A stretch of DNA of 12,493 bases, taken from NCBI GenBank assembly GCA_016296985.1, contig JAEDHM010000035.1:1-12493 (forward strand), given 5' to 3'. The notes beneath the pieces are model-generated. The model saw nothing but the letters and a program-made list of their open reading frames with translations. It searched no databases and had not been told where the DNA came from. Shown piece after piece: positions 7,006-12,493 of the stretch; positions within the stretch are counted from its first letter, which is position 1, and every line of letters starts with the position of its first letter. Position numbers and translations under genes: made by a program. The stretch comes from Clostridia bacterium. GTDB lineage: Bacteria; Bacillota; Clostridia; Christensenellales; CAG-1252.

Positions 7006-8637
7006 ATGGCTAAACAATTTAAGTATAACGACGATGCAAGAAAAGCCCTTGAAAACGGTGTTAATATTTTGGCTAATACCGTAAAAATTACCTTAGGCCC
7101 CAAAGGTCGTAACGTAGTTTTGGAAAAGAAGTTTTCCCCTCCCCTTATCACTAACGACGGCGTAACCATCGCTAAAGAAATCGTTTTGGAAGACCCCTTC
7201 GAAAATATGGGCGCAAGCCTTATTAGAGAAGTAAGCATCAAAACCAACGACGTTGCAGGCGACGGCACAACTACCGCTGCGGTTTTGGCTCAAGCTATAG
7301 TAAGAGAAGGATTGAAAAATCTTGCCGCAGGCGCAAATCCCATAATCCTCAAAAAAGGTATTATGAAAATCACTGAAGAAGCGGTATGCGCTTTGAAAGA
7401 AATTAGCAAGCCCATTGAAAACAAAAAGAGTATCGCTCAAGTTGCAAGTATTTCCGCAGGCGACGAAGCAGTTGGCGAATTGATCGCAAACGCCATGGAA
7501 AAGGTTGGCAAAGACGGTGTTATTACCGTTGACGAAGGCAAAACCATCAAAACCGAACTTACCGTTGTCGAAGGTATGCAATTTGATAGAGGCTATGCTT
7601 CTCCCTACCTTTTCACCAACCCCGAAAAACTTGACGCAGTTTTGGACGAGCCCGTAATTTTGATTACCGACAAGAAGATTTCTAACGTACAAGATATTCT
7701 TCCTTTGCTCGAACAAGTTTTGAAAAACGGCTTAAGACTTTTGATTATTGCCGAAGATATTGAAGGCGAAGCCTTGTCTACCATTATCGTCAACAAACTC
7801 AAAGGCGTATTGCAATGCGTTGCAGTAAAAGCCCCTGCTTTCGGTGATAGAAGAAAGGCAATGCTTGAAGATATTGCAACATTGACCGGTGGCGTAGTTG
7901 TAAGCGACGACTTGGGATACGATCTCAAAAACGTTACTTTGGATATGCTCGGCAGAGCAAAACAAATCAAGAGCGACAAGGACAATACCACAATCGTTGG
8001 CGGTTATGGCAATCCCGAAGCGATCAGAGCACGCGTTAACGTTATTCGTCAACAAATTTCCGCAACTACAAGCGACTACGACAGAGAAAAATTGCAAGAA
8101 CGCCTTGCTAAACTTTCCGGTGGCGTAGGCGTAATCAGCGTAGGCGCTGCAACTGAAGTTGAAATGAAAGAAAAGAAGTTGAGAATCGAGGACGCTTTGG
8201 CTGCTACTCGCGCCGCAGTTGAAGAAGGTATCGTTCCCGGTGGCGGTGTTGCATTGGTAAGCATTTTGGGTAGACTTAATGCGGTTGCAAAAACTTTAAG
8301 CGGTGATGAAAAGACCGGCGCATTGCTTACTATCCGCGCTTTAGAAGAACCCATTAGACAAATTGCTATAAACGCAGGAAAAGAGGCAAGCGTAATTTGT
8401 AACAACGTTATCGCTGGCAAGAAAGGCGTTGCAAACTTTGGTTATGATGCATTAAACGATAGATATTGCGATATGGTTGAATGCGGTATTATCGACCCCA
8501 CAAAGGTTACAAGAAGCGCATTACAAAACGCAGCAAGCGTTGCCGCAACCTTGTTGACAACCGAAGCGGTTGTTGCCGATATTCCCGAGCCCCCTGCTCC
8601 TGTAGCACCCGGTGGTATGGGCGGAGATATGTACTAA
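7006..8637 (+). CDS. groEL: Chaperonin GroEL (60 kDa)
   Basis: GroEL forms the double-ring ATP-driven folding chamber. Starting at ATG 7006 the protein has 543 residues, the usual size. ATP-site motifs are TLGPKGRNV (29-37), NDGVTIAKE with Asp52 region (50-58), GDGTTTA (85-91) and Asp396, which corresponds to the catalytic Asp398 of E. coli. GGGVA (412-416) follows. The apical domain has the expected GYASPYLFTN and DKKISN segments. The C terminus is the flexible GGMGGDMY tail. AGGAGA (about 6996-7000) lies six bases before ATG 7006 and just after the groES stop; an upstream in-frame TTG at 6985 lies inside groES with no ribosome binding site and is rejected. Transcription ends at the hairpin 8648-8673. 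Confidence 0.98.
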   Translation: MAKQFKYNDDARKALENGVNILANTVKITLGPKGRNVVLEKKFSPPLITNDGVTIAKEIVLEDPFENMGASLIREVSIKTNDVAGDGTTTAAVLAQAIVREGLKNLAAGANPIILKKGIMKITEEAVCALKEISKPIENKKSIAQVASISAGDEAVGELIANAMEKVGKDGVITVDEGKTIKTELTVVEGMQFDRGYASPYLFTNPEKLDAVLDEPVILITDKKISNVQDILPLLEQVLKNGLRLLIIAEDIEGEALSTIIVNKLKGVLQCVAVKAPAFGDRRKAMLEDIATLTGGVVVSDDLGYDLKNVTLDMLGRAKQIKSDKDNTTIVGGYGNPEAIRARVNVIRQQISATTSDYDREKLQERLAKLSGGVGVISVGAATEVEMKEKKLRIEDALAATRAAVEEGIVPGGGVALVSILGRLNAVAKTLSGDEKTGALLTIRALEEPIRQIAINAGKEASVICNNVIAGKKGVANFGYDALNDRYCDMVECGIIDPTKVTRSALQNAASVAATLLTTEAVVADIPEPPAPVAPGGMGGDMY

Positions 8638-8647
8638 GATTTAATGA

Positions 8648-8673
8648 AAAAAGCCGTCGATTGACGGCTTTTT
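8648..8673. terminator. Intrinsic terminator after groEL
   Basis: The stem AAAAAGCCGTC / GACGGCTTTTT with loop GATT ends in a T run. It lies 10 bases past the groEL stop, and its symmetry lets it act on the opposite strand too. Confidence 0.92.
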
Positions 8674-8683
8674 ATTGTAAAAG

Positions 8684-8707
8684 AAACCCCACCTCAGTGG
8701 GGTTTTT
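8684..8707. terminator. Intrinsic terminator after the hydrolase gene
   Basis: The arms AAACCCCAC and GTGGGGTTT enclose loop CTCA, with further T's on the plus strand. On the minus strand it sits just past the hydrolase stop codon and is followed by TTTCTTTT, so it mainly serves that gene and backs up the groEL terminator. Confidence 0.9.
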
Positions 8708-8712
8708 GATTA

Positions 8713-9627
8713 TTACTTTTCAAATATGCTGTTTATAAATCCTAAGATATCCGAATAAACTTCATCACGATTGATTTCGTTTAGAATCTCGTGCCTTGCG
8801 TCGGGATAGAGTTTTATTTCTACCCTGTTAATTCCCAACTTTTTGTATTTTTCACAAAGTTTTTGAGGAAGTTTGCCATTTTCACCTACCGCATCTTTAT
8901 CACCGCCAGTGATATAGATAGGTAAATCCTTTGGAATTTTGGACATTGCGGATTTAGTTGATACCCTTAATATTCCCCTAAAGAATGATGCTTGAAAACC
9001 ATAACTCATAACGTGGCCGCAAAACTTGTCGTTGAGATATTTTACTACCTCTTTTCTATCCCTTGTCAGCCAAGCGTTTTTCAAGTCTTCACTTTCAAAA
9101 GGTTTGTTATAGGCCTCGAAGGTCATTTTGTCAATCAACTTTGCAGGAGCATCTGCGCCAAGTAAACCATAAATTGTACCTGCCAACAAATTGCCTGCGT
9201 GTACAAGTCCTCGATTCATATAAGCGGTACCTGAAAGTATAACACCGCAAATACTAAAACCATATTTTGAAATGTATGCTTGCGCTAAAAATGAGCCGTA
9301 ACTGTGTCCAAACAACAAGATAGGCAATTTATACGTCGTTTTCGCATACTCGTTTATGCAATAGACGTCTTCAACGGTATCGGGAAAACTATCTCCTTCA
9401 ACGCAACCTTTGTTAGAATATCCGCTTGTTTGACCATGACCGCGATGGTCGTCGCCGATTACGATATATCCATGACTGTTGAGGAATTTTGCAAAGTTGT
9501 CGTATCTAGGGCACCACTCGGCCATTCCGTGTAGAATTTGCACGATACCCCGTGGATTTTCCACCTCGTCCCAAATATAAACTGCGATTTCGTTGCTTTC
9601 GTAACACTTAAGTTTAAGTTCTTTCAC
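8713..9627 (-). CDS. Alpha/beta hydrolase, monoacylglycerol lipase/lysophospholipase-like (Hydrolase_4, S33)
   Basis: This is a serine hydrolase predicted to cleave an ester bond in a lipid or similar small molecule. With start GTG 9627 it has 304 residues. The oxyanion-region motif HGMAEWCPRYDNFAKFL (33-49) and DHRGHGQTS (60-68) are typical of lysophospholipase-like members. The catalytic triad is Ser109 in GHSYGS, Asp245 in GGDKDAVG and His279 in DARHE. No signal peptide is visible, so it is probably cytoplasmic or loosely membrane-associated. The start was chosen because GGGAGA (9639-9634) lies six bases upstream of GTG 9627; an in-frame GTG at 9645 would add six residues but lies upstream of that site. 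It is monocistronic, divergent from murG and convergent with groEL. True substrate is unknown; peptidase or thioesterase activity is possible. Confidence 0.9.
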   Translation of the reverse strand: MKELKLKCYESNEIAVYIWDEVENPRGIVQILHGMAEWCPRYDNFAKFLNSHGYIVIGDDHRGHGQTSGYSNKGCVEGDSFPDTVEDVYCINEYAKTTYKLPILLFGHSYGSFLAQAYISKYGFSICGVILSGTAYMNRGLVHAGNLLAGTIYGLLGADAPAKLIDKMTFEAYNKPFESEDLKNAWLTRDRKEVVKYLNDKFCGHVMSYGFQASFFRGILRVSTKSAMSKIPKDLPIYITGGDKDAVGENGKLPQKLCEKYKKLGINRVEIKLYPDARHEILNEINRDEVYSDILGFINSIFEK

Positions 9628-9654
9628 CCTTAATCTCCCAAACACGTTTTGTTT

Positions 9655-9683
9655 ATTTTATAACAATTTTATAATTTTTTCAA
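9655..9683 (-). promoter_or_regulatory. Putative promoter of the hydrolase gene
   Basis: On the minus strand TTGAAA (9683-9678) and TAAAAT (9660-9655) are separated by 17 bases, about 28 bases before the GTG start. The flanking DNA is very A/T rich, so chance matches are likely. Confidence 0.5.
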
Positions 9684-9722
9684 GACAAATTCTTTTTATG
9701 TTTTTAATTATCCATATTTACA

Positions 9723-9728
9723 TATAAT
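9723..9728 (+). promoter_or_regulatory. -10 element of murG, six bases before the start codon
   Basis: A perfect TATAAT ends at 9728 and the murG ATG begins at 9735. The expected transcription start therefore falls on or next to the A of the start codon. The -35 region (about 9699-9705, GTTTTT) is poor. No Shine-Dalgarno sequence is present: the 20 bases before the ATG contain no G at all. Confidence 0.55.
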
Positions 9729-9734
9729 TATACT

Positions 9735-10739
9735 ATGAAATCAATATTATTATCAGGCGGTGGTACCGCAGGACACGTTATGCCAAACGTAGCGTTAATC
9801 CCTTATCTCAAAAAACATTTTGATAAAATTTATTATCTTGGCGAAAAGGACAGTTTTGAAGAAAGAACTTGCAAACAAAATAAAATCGACTTTTATCCCA
9901 TAAAAGCAATAAAGTTTAGACGGGATAAATTGTTGAAAAACTTTTCAATACCCTACAAACTTTACACCTGTGTCAAAGAGGCAAAAAAGAAAATTAAAGA
10001 GCTTTCACCTGATATAATTTTTGTCAAAGGCGGATATGTTTCGTTGCCCGTTGCAATTGCAGGAAAAGAGTTGGGAATTCCCATAGTTTGTCACGAATCA
10101 GACAAAAGCATGGGGCTTGCAAACAAGGTTATTTCTCTTTTTGCAAAAGCAATAATCACAAGTTGGGAAGGTACGCACAAAAAAGAGATGGTTTTGGGAA
10201 ACCCCATCCGTGACAGTATTTTTGAAGGAAAGGAGATAGAATATCCTTTCAAACAAAAACAACCTGTGGTTTTAGTAACGGGGGGAAGCCTTGGCGCAAA
10301 AGCAATAAACGACGCTTTAAAGGAAACGATTGCCCTTTTGCCCTGCTTTAACTTTTGCCATATTTACGGGAAAAGCCCTATTGAATTAAAAGCAAACAAC
10401 TATTACGCCCTTGACTATACCGACAGGATTCAAGACTACTATAACATGGCCGACCTTGTCGTTTGTCGTGGTGGCGCTTGCACATTAAGTGAACTTACGG
10501 CATTGGGGAAACGAGTCCTTTGTATCCCCTTACCACAAGGCGCATCCCGAGGTGATCAACTTGAAAATGCCAATTGGTATAAGACAAGAAAACTCATCAA
10601 AGTGTTAAACCAAGAAGAACTGACGGCAAACAACTTTGCCGAAGCGATAAAAGAGTGTGAATTTTTACCCCCTATCAAGCCTTTTTACAATAAAAACACA
10701 GCCAAAAACATAGCCGATTTTCTTGCGGTGTTGGTATAA
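9735..10739 (+). CDS. murG: UDP-GlcNAc:lipid I N-acetylglucosaminyltransferase (MurG)
   Basis: MurG adds GlcNAc to lipid I on the inner face of the membrane, making lipid II for peptidoglycan. The 334-residue protein is slightly short (E. coli about 355). It has the N-domain loop GGGTAGH (8-14), KGGYVSLPVA (98-107), HESDKSMGLANK (120-131, the Firmicutes form of HEQN), the GGSLGAK loop (183-189) and the UDP-GlcNAc-binding region CRGGACTLSE (244-253) with PLPQGASRGDQLENA (265-279). The usual SRAG is CRGG here. The ATG is fixed by GGGTAGH lying right at the N terminus, as in all MurGs, yet no ribosome binding site precedes it. It stands apart from any division and cell wall cluster and is followed by a hairpin terminator. 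Confidence 0.93.
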   Translation: MKSILLSGGGTAGHVMPNVALIPYLKKHFDKIYYLGEKDSFEERTCKQNKIDFYPIKAIKFRRDKLLKNFSIPYKLYTCVKEAKKKIKELSPDIIFVKGGYVSLPVAIAGKELGIPIVCHESDKSMGLANKVISLFAKAIITSWEGTHKKEMVLGNPIRDSIFEGKEIEYPFKQKQPVVLVTGGSLGAKAINDALKETIALLPCFNFCHIYGKSPIELKANNYYALDYTDRIQDYYNMADLVVCRGGACTLSELTALGKRVLCIPLPQGASRGDQLENANWYKTRKLIKVLNQEELTANNFAEAIKECEFLPPIKPFYNKNTAKNIADFLAVLV

Positions 10740-10762
10740 AAACAAAGTTCTTGCCATATATT

Positions 10763-10790
10763 GACTTCTTTTGAAAGGGAAGTTCTTTTT
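10763..10790 (+). terminator. Probable intrinsic terminator after murG
   Basis: A nine-pair stem (10763-10771 with 10776-10784, three G-U pairs) and a TGAA loop are followed by CTTTTT. It lies 23 bases after the murG stop. The stem is weaker than the groEL terminator. Confidence 0.6.
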
Positions 10791-10802
10791 CCTATGGTCA
10801 AA

Positions 10803-10811
10803 TGCTATATA
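10803..10811 (+). promoter_or_regulatory. Possible extended -10 promoter of the unknown exported-protein gene
   Basis: TGCTATATA fits an extended -10 (TGN before TATATA), ending 24 bases before the ATG at 10836. No good -35 is seen at the right distance. AGGAGA at 10825-10830 lies five bases before the ATG. Confidence 0.4.
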
Positions 10812-10835
10812 TAACTTTAACCTTAGGAGATTTAT

Positions 10836-12167
10836 ATGAGACGTATTGCAAAAGGACTTGTTTTAATCGCACTGATTACCATAAGCGTTTTTTTTGGTAT
10901 AACCTACTACGAAACCTACGTAAACGTACCTAAAAAGGAAACGAACAAAAATACAAACGTAAGTGATACCATATTGCTTGAAAACGGGAATAATAAGGAC
11001 AAAGAAAATTCAGACCTTACAAATAATAATTTCAACAGCTTCCCTAAAAATTGCTACGAAAGGGAAGATTTTTACGTCAACAATTTAGGCGGTAGTCAAA
11101 ACGAATATCTTTTAGATTATTTCAATATAGGAAGTTGGATTTACGTAATTTTGCAAACGGATTCGCAAGACGGCGATTTTAATACAAAATACCAACAACT
11201 TGCCATAGCGAAATTTGACGATATGGGAAACCTTTTAGCAACCCAAGTACTGAATACCCAACAAGGAGAAATTTATTTACATTCAACACTCAATGAGAAC
11301 GGGATTTTAGTCCTCACCTCTTCCCCCACTGCAAAACTTTATTCAATTTCTCTGGATTTGTCCTACAAAACAACGTCTTGTGATTTTTCTCTTGAAAATG
11401 GATTTGTTTACAACAATTTTTACGATACCTTCATTTGTGGAGAAATAAACAATCGTTTGGGAATATACAAGCTTGTTGATAACAAATTTGAACTTTCTTT
11501 CGGAAAGCAAATTAACAATGATTTTATCCCAATAGAACTTTTTTCTATAAACAATAAATACCATTTGTTCTACAATGACGGTCACTGTGGTTACGTACTT
11601 ACCTTTGATAATTTTGGATTTAAAACGAGTGTTCAGTTGACGGTAGAGCCTTTTGCTCAAGTAAGTCCTTTTGAAAATGGGTTTGCCATTTCAACGCTGT
11701 TGAATTATCAATCGAAGTTTTACCTTTTCACCCCTGACCTTAATCAAAACGCCAAAATAGATTTAGGAAAGTGTGAAAACCTTTCTTTCGCAGTTTTAGA
11801 CAACGGTTTTTTTATTCTATTGTCAGGAGAAATTGGACATGCCTTTTTTGTTTGTAAACACGGGGACGTGATTTTACAAGACGAAAGGTCATTTTCTTTG
11901 ACAAGAGAAGTTTGCGATATAATAAAAGTAGGTGAAAAATTGGAAATCATAGCAAAACTTTCTCACGATAGCTTTATAAAATACACTTTTGATTCTAAAA
12001 CAAACGTCATTGTCGAAAGCAAAAATTTTTATCTTCCTTCCGCTGAAAAAACAGTAGCATTTCCCCTAAAAAACCAAATTGCCCTTTTTACACAAACTTG
12101 GGCAAAAACTGAAATTTTTCAAAAAAATCAAGGAAAGAACGAGATTTTTCTTCTGATTTTCAAGTAA
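10836..12167 (+). CDS. Unrecognised membrane-anchored extracellular protein
   Basis: I do not recognise this 443-residue protein. It begins with a short basic stretch and one hydrophobic helix (about 7-24), without a lipobox or an obvious signal peptidase site, so it is most likely a type II membrane anchor or signal anchor. Residues about 31-70 form an Asn/Lys/Glu-rich linker of low complexity. The rest is rich in aromatic and beta-branched residues, with repeated short strand-turn-strand units such as KFDDMGNLLATQ and TFDNFGFKTSVQ and few helices, which suggests a beta-propeller or similar all-beta outer domain; this is inference from pattern only. There are no catalytic motifs that I can name. 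AGGAGA lies five bases before the ATG. The gene is more A/T rich than valS or groEL and is bounded by terminators, so it looks like a single-gene unit. Confidence 0.8.
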   Translation: MRRIAKGLVLIALITISVFFGITYYETYVNVPKKETNKNTNVSDTILLENGNNKDKENSDLTNNNFNSFPKNCYEREDFYVNNLGGSQNEYLLDYFNIGSWIYVILQTDSQDGDFNTKYQQLAIAKFDDMGNLLATQVLNTQQGEIYLHSTLNENGILVLTSSPTAKLYSISLDLSYKTTSCDFSLENGFVYNNFYDTFICGEINNRLGIYKLVDNKFELSFGKQINNDFIPIELFSINNKYHLFYNDGHCGYVLTFDNFGFKTSVQLTVEPFAQVSPFENGFAISTLLNYQSKFYLFTPDLNQNAKIDLGKCENLSFAVLDNGFFILLSGEIGHAFFVCKHGDVILQDERSFSLTREVCDIIKVGEKLEIIAKLSHDSFIKYTFDSKTNVIVESKNFYLPSAEKTVAFPLKNQIALFTQTWAKTEIFQKNQGKNEIFLLIFK

Positions 12168-12190
12168 AAATCGCATTTTTGCTTCAATTT
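12162..12190 (+). terminator. Weak terminator-like hairpin overlapping the stop codon
   Basis: A ten-pair stem (12162-12171 with 12175-12184, one G-U pair) with loop CGC is followed by CAATTTTC. It is nearly all A-U pairs and includes the stop codon, so stability is low. Confidence 0.3.
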
Positions 12191-12216
12191 TCTTACAAAT
12201 ATGAAAAAATGGGGTA

Positions 12217-12244
12217 TTGACATATTTACAATCAATGGTATAAT
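12217..12244 (+). promoter_or_regulatory. Near-consensus sigma-A promoter of the gldA-like gene
   Basis: A perfect TTGACA (12217-12222) and a perfect TATAAT (12239-12244) are separated by 16 bases. Transcription would start near 12251, giving a leader of about 47 bases. Confidence 0.85.
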
Positions 12245-12250
12245 TAAAAT

Positions 12251-12264
12251 AGCACTTGAGTGCT
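12251..12264. promoter_or_regulatory. Palindromic operator-like repeat at the predicted transcription start
   Basis: AGCACTTGAGTGCT is a perfect inverted repeat of six-base arms around TG. It sits where the promoter at 12217-12244 would start transcription, a common place for a repressor site. The arms resemble the inner part of CIRCE half-sites, but CIRCE has a nine-base spacer, so HrcA binding is doubtful. Confidence 0.5.
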
Positions 12265-12297
12265 CCAACAAAACATTTTTTTATAAGGAGAATTTAT

Positions 12298-12493
12298 ATG
12301 AGAAAAGCATTTATCTGTCCCACCAAGTACGTTCAAGGCGAAAACGAGTTATTAAACCTTGGTTATTTCGTTAAAACCTTTGGCAAAAAGGCTTTGTTGA
12401 TTGCTGACCCCTTTGCTCTCGGACTTGTTAAAGACAAATTGGAAGAAACCCAAAAAAGATATGGTGTAGAATTCGTTTCTTGCGGTGACATTT
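12298..12493 (+). CDS. gldA: Glycerol dehydrogenase-like protein, N-terminal part (partial)
   Basis: The gene starts at ATG 12298, seven bases after AAGGAG (12285-12290), and is cut off by the window edge after 65 full codons. The opening MRKAFICPTKYVQGENEL and the following KALLIADPFALGLV match the start of GldA-type iron/zinc polyol dehydrogenases, which oxidise glycerol to dihydroxyacetone with NAD+ in the cytoplasm. The metal-binding residues lie beyond the window, so the exact substrate within the GldA/DhaD group is unverified. Confidence 0.87.
   Translation, partial: MRKAFICPTKYVQGENELLNLGYFVKTFGKKALLIADPFALGLVKDKLEETQKRYGVEFVSCGDI

Noticed and set aside
9628..9645. GTG start of the hydrolase at 9645
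   Set aside because: The GGGAGA site lies downstream of it and fits GTG 9627.
10761..10766. TTGACT as a -35 box for the unknown exported-protein gene
   Set aside because: There is no -10 at 15-19 bases; the bases fall within the murG terminator stem.
12251..12264. CIRCE (HrcA) operator
   Set aside because: The arms resemble CIRCE but the spacer is two bases instead of nine and the outer bases do not match; reported only as an unnamed palindrome.
1..12493. CRISPR array, transposase or insertion sequence, phage, toxin-antitoxin pair, tRNA or rRNA
   Set aside because: No regularly spaced repeats, matching terminal repeats, recombinase motifs or tRNA-like cloverleafs were seen by eye.

Overview
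The window reads as chromosomal housekeeping DNA from a low-GC, cell-wall-bearing Bacillota, most likely a Clostridia-type (possibly uncultured gut) bacterium. This is inferred from several things: Shine-Dalgarno sites of the AAGGAG type before almost every gene, a ComEB-type dCMP deaminase, a MurG carrying the Firmicutes-style HESD and ASRGDQ motifs, a GroEL with a Gly/Met-rich tail, and standard stop-codon use (TGA is a stop, so it is not a mollicute code). No species name can be read from the sequence.

Layout. (1) 1-1298, plus strand: the 3' end of dapA, then dapB (ATGA overlap), then a dCMP deaminase, closed by a hairpin terminator at 1317-1340 that also serves the facing operon. (2) 1339-3879, minus strand: a three-gene ABC importer transcribed as lipoprotein, then ATPase, then permease. 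It belongs to the NitT/TauT/NMT1 (SsuABC/ThiXYZ-like) family, and no riboswitch is visible. (3) 3979-8673, plus strand: valS, groES and groEL, driven by a near-consensus promoter upstream of valS. There is no T-box before valS and no CIRCE operator before groES. (4) 8684-9627, minus strand: a monoacylglycerol lipase/lysophospholipase-like hydrolase, separated from groEL by two back-to-back terminators. (5) 9735-12167, plus strand: murG, which appears to be leaderless, then an unrecognised membrane-anchored exported protein of 443 residues. (6) 12217 to the end: a near-consensus promoter with a 14-bp inverted repeat at the start-site position, driving a gldA-like gene cut by the window edge.

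Together the genes cover lysine/diaminopimelate synthesis for the wall (dapA, dapB), lipid II synthesis (murG), dUMP supply (dCMP deaminase), tRNA charging (valS), protein folding (groESL), uptake of an unknown small molecule, lipid or ester hydrolysis and polyol oxidation. I found no CRISPR array, transposon, phage gene, toxin-antitoxin pair, rRNA or tRNA, and nothing that looks like a new multi-gene system. The points most worth a second look are regulatory: leaderless murG, groESL tied to valS without CIRCE, the palindrome at the gldA promoter, and the unknown exported protein.
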